Positions 44,692 through 55,270 of a stretch of 64,000 bases of DNA are shown piece after piece; positions within the stretch are counted from its first letter, which is position 1; the number at the start of each line of letters is the position of its first letter. Under the pieces are notes generated by a model. The model ran no database searches and was not told the DNA's origin. It saw only the letters and a list, made by a program, of their open reading frames with translations. A program made the position numbers and the translations under genes. The DNA comes from Pinus tabuliformis (taxonomy: Eukaryota; Streptophyta; Pinopsida; Pinales; Pinaceae), in the NCBI GenBank assembly GCA_031772625.1, contig CM062810.1:451918014-451982013 (forward strand), read 5' to 3'.

Positions 44692-45766
44692 AACCTATGT
44701 AAAGAAAATATGGTGACAGGTCTTCCAATGGTATCTTGCAGAGATGGTGTTTTTTCCGGATGTGTACTCGGAAAACATCATCGGGACAGTTTTGAAAAAC
44801 ATGCCTCTTGGCATGCCTTAGCCCCTTTACAGCTCGTGCATAGTGATTTATGTGGTCCACTTCAGTTGTTTCATTCTATGGCTACAAGTATTTCTTAAAT
44901 TTCATTGATAATTTCTCCAGACACACTTGGTTATACTTCTTAAAACTCAAGAATGAAGTATTTAACATGTTCTTGGCCTTTAAGGCCTTTGTTGAAAAAC
45001 AATCTGGACATCAAATTCTTAAGCTAAGATCTGATAATGGTGGAGAATATGTTAAAAACAACTCATCAACTTTTGCACTAAGCATGGCATTCAAATGCAA
45101 CATACTATTCCATATACTCCACAACAAAATGGTGTAGCTGAAAGGAAGAATCTCACCTTAAAGGAAATGGCTAATTGTATGCTTCAATCTAAAGGACTTA
45201 GTCTTTATTATTGGGTAGAAGCAATTAACTGGGAAAATTACATAATAAGTCGCACTCCTACTAATGTTTTAAAGAATATCACTCCAGAAGAAGCATAGAG
45301 CTCAATTAAGCTAGATGTGAGTCACTTTCGTGTTTTTGGAAGTGAAGCATGGGCCCATATTCCAGTGAGAAACATAAAGCTTTAGAACCTAAGAGTGAAA
45401 AAATGTATTTTTGTTGGATATTCTGAAGATTTCAAAGAATATAGTCTTATTCCACTTATGTCCAAAAATTTTATCATTAGAAGAGATGTAAAGTTTGTTG
45501 AAAATATATCGGCATGCGAGCCTAGTTCGGTGGATGTGCCACCTCTCCCTATATCTTCTACTTTTGAAAATATTTCTTCTTTAGAAGATGAAAGCGAGGA
45601 TGAAAATCCTCCTCCAACTTCTCAGGATCCTCCTTCAGCTCCTCAGCTTCCAAAATGGGTCTGTGCTACTCTGGATGCAGCAGGTGATCTTTTCAGTGAT
45701 CCTACATATCAGTGACGTACACGTTCTCAGTTTGATAAAGCCTCTTCTTTACTGGCTCAAGCTTCA
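44692..45766 (+). pseudogene. E5 copia integrase and linker
   Basis: The core shows [10 protein letters not shown] (first D), a frame change at about 44880, [10 protein letters not shown] (second D), another change near 45090, and [15 protein letters not shown] (E). The C-terminal extension ends with KKCIFVGYSEDFKEY and an acidic, proline-rich linker to RT. The three catalytic residues are present although the frame is broken at least twice and by stops (45296, 45383). Confidence 0.85.
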
Positions 45767-47311
45767 GTGAATTATGATCCTGACACCTTTGCAGAAGCTA
45801 CAGGCCATCCAGATTGGGAAGCAGCTATGAATGAAGAATATCATTCATTATTGGCAAATGATATATGGGATCTTGTTCCTCTACCAAAGGGACGAAAAAT
45901 TGTTAGATTCAAATGGGTTTACAGAACCAAGTGTGGAACAGATGGGAAAGTTGATAAACATAAAGCGCGTCTTGTTGCTAAGGGTTTTTCACAAGTTGAA
46001 GGCATTGACTACATTGAAAGCTTCTCTCCTGTTGCCAAAATGAACTCTATCCACCTTGTTCTTTCCCTTGCTTCCTCTTTCAAATGGGAAGTCCATCAGA
46101 TGGATGTTAAATATGCCTTCTTGCATGGGGACTTGCATGAAGAAATCTATATGGAACAACCTATTGGCTTTATACAAGCATACTCTAGCCTTGTATGTCA
46201 GCTTAAGAAATCCCCTTTTGGTCTCAAGCAAGCTCCTCGAGCTTGGTATGCCAAAATGGATAACTTTCTTTTATAAAATGGCTTTTCTAGGTGTCATTCT
46301 GACAATACTCTCTACACCAAGAAAGTGGGCAAGTATCTTATCATTCTTTTTCTTTATGTTGATGATCTTATCCTGACTGGTAGTGATCCCAACCTTATAA
46401 ACCATCTGAAGTCTAGCCTTAAAAGGAATTTTGAAATGACAGACTTAGGACACTTACATTGTTTTCTTGGTCTTCAAGTCCTGCAATCCAAGGAAGGTAT
46501 TTCCCTTTCCCAGTCCAAGTATGCTTGTGATATTCTACGCCATTTTCACATGGAAGACTGTAAGCCAGCCCCTTCTCACTTCAATCTGGAGTCAAACGTT
46601 CAGCCACTTGTACTTCTCCTGAAGTTGATGCTACCTTATACCGTCAACTTGTAGGAAACTTTTTGTATCTAACCCATACTCGTCCTGACCTTTCCTTTGT
46701 TGTTGGCCTTGTTTCTCAGTTTATGCAAAACCCACATGAAAGTCATTAGAAAGCAGCGAAAAGAATACTTCGTTATGTTCGAGGTACAGTTCAGTTTGGG
46801 ATTCATTACAGTGCCGAAGCATCTCCTCTATTGGTTGGTTTCACTAATTCCGATTGGGCTAGTGACCCTGATGATCGGAAGTCTACTACAGGTTATGTGT
46901 TCACTCTCAGTTCAGGACCTATTACATGGGCTTGCAAGAAACAAGGTGCCATTTCTCTTTCTTCAGTAGAAGCAGAGTATCGTGGTGCCATAGAATCTAG
47001 TAAGGAAGCCTTGTGGCTTCGTCAAATCCTGTTATAGTTTGGCTTTCAGCAGCAGCATCCGACTACACTTTGGTGTGATAATCAAAGTGCCATTCAACTA
47101 TGCAAAGGTCCAGTCCAACATCAGCGCAGCAAACACATTGAACTGCACATGCACTTCATCAGAAAGCTCATCCACGACCATGTTCTTGAAGTGCAATATT
47201 GTTCAACAGATGATCAAGTTGCAGACATCTTTACAAAGGCTCTCACAAAGGCAAAGTTCACTAAACTTCGATTTATGGTTGGAGTTCAGGAAGTTTTCAC
47301 TAAGGGGGGAT
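45767..47311 (+). pseudogene. E5 copia reverse transcriptase and RNase H
   Basis: RT starts WEAAMNEEYHSLLANDIWDL and has KHKARLVAKGFSQVEGIDY and HQMDVKYAFLHGDLHEEIYM. A TAA at 46274 follows, then the active site LYVDDLILTGSDP (46350 on). RNase H shows GFTNSDWASDPDDRKSTTGY, SLSSVEAEYRGA and, after a TAG (47036), LWCDNQSAIQLC and DQVADIFTKAL. The first RNase H residue reads TNSDW where TDSDW or similar is common. Confidence 0.87.
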
Positions 47312-47385
47312 AGGCTCTAGTGCCTCCTTCATTCTCCTATTGTGTCATATTTATAAATCCTTCAATCCTATCCCAAGTTGTTCTT

Positions 47386-47828
47386 AAGGGGGGATGTTAG
47401 GATATTCTGACACATAGGAAATAGTTAAGTATAACTTGGTATAGTATAGAGTTAGGTAAAGTGTGTTTCTTTACTATGTACATTTTGTAACTTACAATCC
47501 GACGGTCACGATATGTAGTGATCCAACAGCTCATTCTCTCCTCACTATTATCGACACTTGATCCTTAACACACGATTGGTCCATGATCTCTATTTGAAGA
47601 GCATGGAGGGTCATTTGTAGGTTAACCGTCCATGAGAGAAGCTTATGTAAATTTTCATTCTTTTATTAATAAATTGCCTGAAGTGGCCGCGTTGGCTCAG
47701 GCCGTGGACTGTTTCCCTCTTTGAGGGTTTTAACCACGTCAAAGGTACTGGTGTATTGATCCGTGATTTGTTTGTGAGTGGTGTCCTTTGGTGTTCTGTC
47801 TGACGAACTTACCCTGTAAATTCCTACA
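47386..47828 (+). repeat. E5 polypurine tract and 3' LTR
   Basis: AAGGGGGGA (47386-47394) then TGTTAGGATATTC; LTR 47395-47828 (434 bp). A second purine run AAGGGGGGA lies about 90 bp upstream (near 47302). Confidence 0.88.
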
Positions 47829-47833
47829 TTGCC
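47829..47833. repeat. Target site duplication of E5, right (TTGCC)
   Basis: Exact copy of 41908-41912. Confidence 0.92.
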
Positions 47834-49264
47834 AAGGCAGCATGTAGTTTAAAAATCCCAATGAACTCCAACAATAAATTTGAAATCCATTTCAAGCATA
47901 GTCCAACCATTCCAGAAAATCAGAGATATTGGCAAGTGTTTCAAGATGATGAGGAGATTAATGATTTTCTGCAAAACAAAGGCAAGTTCAAAGAAACCTC
48001 AATTGATGTAGAAAATGATGATAGTAAAGGGAATGCTATAGATGAAGTGTAGATCAATGAAATGGACATGTTGCAGTTGAAGAATAACATTATTCCTAAA
48101 GGTCTGATACCTCTAGAAGAACTGTTTTATCAAGATGATGTAGCCCGCAAGCCAAAATTTCAGCCAACAGAGAAGGGTGTAGAAGATGTCAACATAGGAA
48201 CAACTGCCAATCCTAAGTTGCTAAAATTTTCCAAAGCATTTCCGCCAAAGATCAAGGACAAATATATTAATTTGATGGCTTCATTTGCAGATGTGTTTGC
48301 TTGGGATTATTCTGACTTAAATACCTATGATACCAATATAATTCAGCACACTATACCTATCAAGCCCAATCAAGAACCATTTAGAAAGAAGCCGAGAAGG
48401 ATAAATCCAAAGTTGTTGCCATCTATTGAAAAGGAGGTAAACCGGTTGTACAAGTCAGGTATCATTGTGCCCATCAGATTTTCAGATTGGATCTCTAACT
48501 TGGTGCCCGTACGAAAGAAGACAGGTCAGGTCCGCTTGTGCATTGATTTCAGAAATCTCAATAATGTCTCATTGAAGGACAACTATCCACTGCCCGAAAT
48601 GGACCATATACTTCAGTGAGTAGTGGGGGAATCTCGTATGTCACTACTTGATGGTTATTCCAGATATAACCAAATTTCTATCCATGAAGATGATCGAGAT
48701 AAGACAGCATTCACCACTCCATGGGGAACCTTTCATTATGCCAAAATTCCTTTTGGTTTAAAAAATGCAGGTGCCCCATTTCAACGTGCAATGGACTTGG
48801 CTTTTGTGAATGAGAAGGATGTGTTTTTGGTGGTGTACCTGGATGATTTGACATTGTTTTCTAGATCTGATGAAGAACACATGCACCATCTAAAAACTGT
48901 CTTTCAAAAGTGCAGAAAATATGGTTTATCGCTGAATCCCAAGAAGAGCTTGTTCTCCATAGAGGAAGGAAAATTTCTCGGGCACATTATTTCAAAGGAT
49001 GGCATTCGTATTGACCCAGCACGTGTGCAAGAAATTCAGAAAATTGATCTACCCCGGAATAAAAAAGAGATACAACCGTTCAATGGTAAGATGAATTTTC
49101 TGCATTGCTTTGTGCCTAATCTTGCTGAACACTTAAGAGAGATGACCAACCCACTCAAGAAGGAAAGCCAAGTGAAATGGACAGAGGAGGCTGTCAAATC
49201 TTTCAATTTGGTCAAATTGGCCCTTTCTTCAGCTCTAGTTCTAGTAAGCCCGGACTACACTTAG
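47834..49264 (+). pseudogene. G RNase H end, linker and reverse transcriptase
   Basis: After the extra RNase H end (KAACSLK) an acidic linker runs to a TAG (48050). RT follows: FADVFAWDYSDLNTYDTNII, EVNRLYKSGIIVPI, VRLCIDFRNLNNVSLKDNYP and, after a TGA (48617-48619), MSLLDGYSRYNQISIHEDD, GLKNAGAPFQRAMD and the active site VVYLDDLTLFSRSDEEH. The connection IEEGKFLGHIISKDGIRIDP ends at a TAG (49262-49264). All of this stays in one frame. Confidence 0.87.
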
Positions 49265-49606
49265 GATTTCATATTGTTTTCATTTGCTTCGGAGCACACT
49301 ATGGCGGAAGTATTATTGCAGAAAAGAGATGATCATGAAAGACTCATTGCATTCTTTAGCAGAGCCATAAGAGATGCAGCTTTAAAGTACAACATCATTG
49401 AGAAGCAAGCCCTGGCACTGGTGAAGGCATTGAAGGATTTCCGAGTATATATTCTACATTCTCATATTTTGGCCTATGTTCCTAACGCTGCTATAAAATA
49501 TGTTTTAGTGCAGACCGATCCGGAAGGAAGATGAGGCAAATGGATTGTAGCCTTGCTGGAATATGATGTGTAAATAAATCCCACAAAGCTGGTCAAAGGA
49601 CAGGGG
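49265..49606 (+). pseudogene. G standard (gypsy) RNase H
   Basis: The expected gypsy RNase H position after RT reads FSFASEHTMAEVLLQKRDDH and LKYNIIEKQALALVKALKDF. Where the first catalytic aspartate is expected (TDAS in C2) it reads FSFAS. The E of IIEKQA is kept. Stops at 49532 and 49570. Loss of the native active site fits a role taken over by the extra RNase H. Confidence 0.75.
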
Positions 49607-50957
49607 TTGGCGGAGTTAATGGTCGAATCAAACTTGCATGCCCTGGATATAAATCTGATCGTTGCCATGTCCGATGAGAATGAGGAAGGACCGTCAATTC
49701 AGGTATCTGAAATGTTTTCTCTGTCCTCATGGTATTCAGATATAATATATGTGCTAAAAGATCTATCACCACTGCCCGACATGATTAGAAATAAAGTGAG
49801 AACACTCAAGTTGAAGGCTGCCAAGTTTTGCATTCTAAATTTTGCGCTGTATTGGAAAGATCCTGGTGGCGTTTTGTTGAATTGTTTGGGGGAAGAGGAG
49901 GCAAAGAAAGTCATGGAGGATTTCCACGGAGGAGAGTACGTTGGTCACCTTTTTTGGAAGTCAATAGCAAATAAAATTTTCAGAGCAGGGTACTATTGGC
50001 CTACATTGTTTGCTGATGTGTACAAGATGGTCAAGCGCTATCATAAATGTCAGATTTTTGAAGGAAAACATAAATTACATCCTTTGCCACTTAAGCCCAT
50101 TGAGGTGAGCACTCGTTTCCAGCAGTGGGGGTTGGATTTCATTGGTGAAATTCATCGTGCTTCTTCCGGTTAGCATAGATGGATCCTCACAGCGACAAAG
50201 TAGTTCACAAAATGGATTGAGGCAACTCCCACCAGATAAGCTATAAATACGGTAATCATTTCATTTCTTGAAAATAACATCTTGTCTCGCTTTGGTTGTC
50301 GGAATAAGTTAATCACCGATAATGCAACAGCTTTCAAATCAAAGAGGATGGTAGAATTTTGTCATAAATATCACATCATTTTGGGTCACTCAACTGCCTA
50401 TGATCCACAAGGTAATTGATTTGTGGAATCTTTGAATAAATCATTGGTCAACATCATCAAGAAGCTGCTGGAAATAAATAAAAATAGCTGGAATAAGAGG
50501 TTGGTCCATGCGCTTTGGGAAGATCGGATCAGTCAGAAAAAATCCATTGGTATGTCACCGTTTGAGCTTTTTTATGGAGTTGACACAGTATTTTCCACCT
50601 ATCTTGCTACCCTGGTAGTCAAACTTCTTCAGGAGGCAGGAAGTGAAGAAGATCCCATGTAGAGAAGGTTGAATCAAATGGTCCACTTGCAGCAGACAAG
50701 AGAAGAAGTTTTCAAGAACACATCCAAATTGCAAGAGAAAATAAAGAGAAAGGTAAGCACAGAATGATGTGGTGCTGAAGTGGGATGCAAGGAATGAAGA
50801 GAAAGGTAAGCATGGAAAGTTCGAGAATCTTTGGAAAGGTCCTTTCAAGATTGCAGCATATAGGGGTCAGAATGCCTTTCTTTTGAAGGAAATGAACGTT
50901 GAAGATTGTCCAGGAGGGCCGATCAATGGTCGGCTGCTGAAGCGGTACCACTACTGA
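49607..50957 (+). pseudogene. G integrase
   Basis: The N-terminal zinc domain (HGGEYVGHLFWKSIANKIFR, then CQIFEGKHK) has F where CQxC needs the second cysteine. The core has WGLDFIGEIH (first D), NKLITDNATAFKS (second D) and HSTAYDPQGN*FVESLNKSL (E). Stops near 50173, 50203, 50239, 50419 and 50660 interrupt an otherwise constant frame, with a frame change near 50750 before the C-terminal part GPFKIAAYRGQNAFLL (to 50957). Confidence 0.85.
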
Positions 50958-51221
50958 TTTATTAACACTGCTTCCATTATCATTGTAAATACCATTTTTA
51001 TTTCAGTTTGGTTTCAGTCTGTCAAGTTAGTTTTTGAGTCATTTCAATGTCAAGTTTGAGTCAATTTCTTGGTCATTTCAGTTTCATACATAAGTCAGAG
51101 TCTTGTTTTGTAGTTGAAATGATGACTCCATAGCCTAATGGAAAAAAGGCACTGTCTAGCTCCTCCAGAGATCTGCTATTATTGGCACCTAAAAGGAGCT
51201 ACCATCCCCCATTGGAGCCAA
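50958..51221 (+). other. G 3' noncoding tail before LTR2
   Basis: About 260 bp. A short purine run AAAAGGAG (51191-51198) is the only polypurine candidate and lies 23 bp from the LTR, farther than usual. Confidence 0.5.
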
Positions 51222-53644
51222 TCTTAGAGTCGGTCTGGTCAGTCCTCCATCAGAGATCAAAACTCTTTATGCATTTCATTTTTAGGTGTCCCGCTCCATT
51301 CACTCAGCTTCATTCTGCTATGGGCATGCCATGATCTGGCAGAGAAGGTCATGCTAGTCATCTCCCCTCATGTTTGGCTCCTGCTAGCTTAAGTCTTGTG
51401 TCAATAATCACCAAAGTCCAGGATAGTCAAGGTCTGGTTCTTCAACGGACAAAGGTCATTTTTGGTCATTTGGTCTAGGAATTAAACAATTTGGTCTTTA
51501 ATATGTCCAGTAAAGCCATGCAGGCCAGAGTGACGACCTTGCAAATTAATGACCCGCAGAGTTTCATCGTCATATTGATAACCTTCGACTGTTCTTCAAA
51601 ACTCTGTTTTGAAGAAAAGTCAAATAGTGCCATTGATGACAAAATTTTCAAAAAGAGTCTTCAGTTGATTTCTACAGGTGCTGTCATGGTTTCCGTGGCC
51701 AAATGCTCTGTCATGCAATCCCCACAAAAAGTGTCGAAAATTTCATCATTTGAGCCAAAATTTAGAGAAAAGGTGAAAATCAGGGTTGTATTAAAGTCAG
51801 TGAAAAAGTGTCAAACAGGACATCAAAAAGGTGGGTTTTTTGAAAAAGAAAATTTAAAACATGACCTTAAAGCCTATATAAACAAGTTTCCATCATAAAA
51901 TCTAAGTCATTGTGCAATCAAAGAGCTTACAGAAACATTGCAAGGTCGTGGAGTTTGAAATCTCGCAATTTGGAGCAGTTGGAGGAAATTTCAGGGTGTA
52001 CGGCGCACACAGGCAGGGGCGCAGCGCACAAAGATCTCTCCCGCAGTGTTAATTTCTAACCAGCGTGGCACACACACAGTGCCCGGTGCACTGGGCTTTG
52101 CGTGCAGTGCATGGGCTTTGCACACAATGCACTGGCCTTTGCTTGCGGCGCACAGAGACAAAGCGCCCAGAACGTGCCAAAACTCCCTCAAATCTCTGGT
52201 GAAGCCCCTCTAATTGCAAGGTAGGCTCTCAAACTCACTTGTTCATGAGATTGGATAAATATATGGTGGTTTTTATGCCCATGGTTGAAATGAAACAAAA
52301 CTCTTAAAGCAACCATAAAAAGACACCAAGAAAACATCTTGCTAGGGTTGTGTAACAATCTTATTGTTGCCAAGGCTTATTTTTCCTACCCTACCCCTGT
52401 TCCTTATTCCCCTATTTCATTCTTCCTACTATCACTACCAAACTCATATTCCCTTACCCCTCCTCCCATTACTCAATACAAACCCGAAAACCCTATCTTG
52501 CCAAAAACCCAAACCCCACCCTATAAAAAATACCCAAACCCCCTACATGTCCCTAAACAAAATTCTCCCTATAACCCCTGTTCCCATTATATTATTCCCC
52601 TCCTAATATTCCCTTGTTTCATTGTCCCCTTGGTGGCAGATTATCAAAACAACCTAGCTTTCACCATCATCAAAAGGGCAGCCTAAATTCAATTTATAAA
52701 CAGTAGTCATGGCATCCGAGGTTTCATCAGAGTATGAGGTGGAGACCCACAGTGATACAGCTTCAGGAGAACAGGCCCCCAGGAGACATCACCCGAGTGG
52801 CAAACATGTTATAGATGATCCAAACACCCTCACTGAGTTGCAAGCATGCCCTCTTGCTATGTCATGTTTCCGACACCTAGCATGTTTTGAATTTTGTCAA
52901 AGGGTGGCAAGTGTTAGAGTTCATCATGAGTTGGCCCGTATTTTTGCACTTCACCAACATGGAAGTCAGTCTATCTTGGCTGGGGTCACTTTCAAATTGA
53001 CACCCGAAGCCATATCAGTGGCAACAGGCATACCAAATGTTGGAGAATAGTGGCATAATAAGAAGAAGGTGGAGATGCATCATTATGAGCCTTACATTAA
53101 GGCCAGTTGTTTGAGTCAGCTCACGGGAGTTTTCCCATTGATATTTCTGAGAGATGAGTATGCTCTGCTAATGAAATTGATCATGAAGTACTTCAGTTGT
53201 GAGGGGAGGTTTTCTCTCCTCTATGCCTATCACATGCACTTTACCAGGATGCGGATGATGAACCTCCCATTTTTCATTTGCAGGAACATAGAGAGGATGA
53301 AAAACTTCATGCAACATAAGACCCCTAAGCAACAGCGCAACAGTGTTTATCACTTTGCTCTTATCCAGATTTTGGTGGATCATCAGTTGGGATTGCAGGG
53401 TATTGCTTGGGAGGACTTCATCTCCCATGACTTCTTCAACACTCCATAGGTAGTATCATAGGTAGAGCATGAGATAGGTGGTCCCTCACATTAGTATGAG
53501 CACCACGAGACCGCTACTATGCCAGTATTCATCACCTATCAGAGAGGCAGTAGACATCCGTTTGCAGCGACAAAGCGAGTGTTATCTCCACTTGGGGTAG
53601 AAGGGGCCTCTCTTCCGACATCAGCATCACAGGAGCAGGGCAAG
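51222..53644 (+). repeat. G 3' LTR, first part
   Basis: Begins TCTTAGAGTCGGTCTGG (TG mutated to TC) and follows LTR1. The 52060-52155 segment has three copies of a ~21-bp TGCACTGGGCTTTG-type unit where LTR1 has one. Confidence 0.88.
52087..52150 (+). repeat. Short tandem repeat in G LTR2
   Basis: Three imperfect units (52087-52107, 52108-52127, 52128-52150) built on TGCACTGGGCTTTGC. LTR1 has a single unit near 35344-35364. They lie between the TATA-like site and the LTR ORF. Confidence 0.7.
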
Positions 53645-53653
53645 GGTTTTCCA

Positions 53654-54660
53654 TTATTTCTCAAACAGGATGCGCTCAATGAAGCTGGTGGCCTTATCTG
53701 TTTCAGACTGGACATGAGCTGAATTCATGTGAGTAGCTGCAAGTGGCATGGCCACATCAATGGGGCATAGTGGCTGGAATCCAAAACCCACCTGAATAGG
53801 GCTATGGCCAGTGGAGCTGTGAAGAGCTCGGTTGTAGCTGTGTTGAACATAGGGGAGGCTCTCGTCCCATGTGCGTGGATGCTTTGAGTTATACATGCGC
53901 AGAATGTGCACAATCATCCTGTTGTCACCCTCTGTTTGGCCATCAGTTTGAGGATGGAAGGCTGTGGACTTCATGAGTTTGATGTCCAGCATTGACCAGA
54001 GACTGGACCAAAATGTGCTGAGAAACCGACTGTCCCGATCTGAGATGATAGACTGTGGGATCCCAAAGTGCACCCACACTCGTTCAAAGAAGAGTTTAGC
54101 AGTGGCTTCTGCTGTGATATTCTTCTTGCAGGCCACCATAATGGCCATCTTCGAGAACCTGTCGACGACCACAAAAACACAGTCATTTCCATGCTTAGTG
54201 GAAGGAAGGCCTGACATGTAATCCATGGAGATGGATTCCCAAGGTCGACTAGGGGTAGGCAACGGGGTATAGAGGTCGTGCTTCTTAATGGTCGGTTTGG
54301 CAATGGCACAGGTAGTACATGATTGGATGTACTTCCCAACATCCTGTCGAAGATTCGGCCAATAGAAATAATTTTGCAGTACTGCCACTGTTTTCTCGAC
54401 CCCGAAATGCCCAGCAGCCCGACTGTAGTGTGCTTCCCAAATCATCTTGGCATGCTCGCTTGAAGGAACACAAAGGTGACCGAGGTGGCATAATAGGGCA
54501 TCCTGGAGGTGAAAATCTGCAACATGCCGACCCTCCAAGAGTGTCTGGTATGTGTGGCCGAATTCTGGGTCGCTTTTGTAGAGAAGTGGCCAATCAGAAG
54601 TCTCGTGCCCACAAGAGTTGAGCACGGTGGTTAGCGCCATGATCGGTGGCCGACTGAGGC
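53654..54660 (-). pseudogene. C2 integrase
   Basis: Within an open stretch of 367 codons (54757-53654) that begins in RNase H (NNVADCLSRPP). Zinc domain: HYSRAAGHFGVEKTVAVLQ and CTTCAIAKPT. Core: SMDYMSGLPSTKHGNDCVFV (first D), SIISDRDSRFLSTF (second D) and TAFHPQTDGQTEGDNRMI (E). GHSPIQVGFGFQPLCP follows. The three catalytic residues are present and no stop interrupts the domain. The C-terminal domain is cut at 53645. Confidence 0.9.
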
Positions 54661-55268
54661 AATCTGCAACATTATTGGTGCTGCCCTTTTTATACTTGAT
54701 ATTCAAGTGAAACTGTTGCAGGTATGTAGACCACTTCTGATGGTGATCATTCTGCAATTTCCCTTGGGTCTGTATGAACTACAGAGGTCGGTGGTCTGTG
54801 TGGATGACTGTTTCCTTCCACAAAATGTAATGCTTCCATTGTCGGCAGGCCTGTACAATGGAATACATCTCTTTATCATAAGTGGGGTACTTCCGGACTG
54901 TGTCTGAAAGTGTTTCACTGTGATATGCCACTGGATGTCCATGTTGAGTAAGGACTGCCCCAATAGCATAGTCAGAGGCATCTGTCTCGACCTCAAATGG
55001 TTGTTGTAAATCTGGTAACGCGAGCACTGGTGCCGTGTAGAGGTGATCCTTCAACTCCTTGAATGTCTTCTGTTGAGATTCAGACTAAAAGAATTTTTCT
55101 TTCGCCCCGACCTTGGTGACTTGACTCAAGGGCCAAGAAATATGAGAGAACCCCAACACAAACCTGCGGTAGAAGTTGGCAAGGCCTAGAAAGCTGCAGA
55201 GCTCTGTTAGAGTGGTTGGAGAGGGCCAATCCCGAATGACTTAGATCTTGGCTGGATCGACATGCACC
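54661..55268 (-). pseudogene. C2 RNase H
   Basis: Follows RT after TAG/stop codons. FEVETDASDYAIGAVLTQHG has the first D (TDAS), KYPTYDKEMYSIVQACRQW the E, and VIHTDHRPL the next D (55054-54779). A stop or frame change near 54780 separates it from WSTYLQQFHLNIKYKKGSTN. Confidence 0.85.
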
Positions 55269-55270
55269 CC

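Larger units (their letters stand above)
41913..47828 (+). mobile_element. E5: full-length copia element inside G
   Basis: 5.9 kb with LTRs at 41913-42327 and 47395-47828 (T[G/A]TTAGGATATTC to TAAATTCCTACA), primer site TGGTATTAGAGC (42328-42339), purine tract AAGGGGGGA (47386-47394) and exact TTGCC duplications. It holds a complete domain order from gag to RNase H, broken by a few stops and frame changes. It is a different copia family from E1-E3. Confidence 0.92.
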
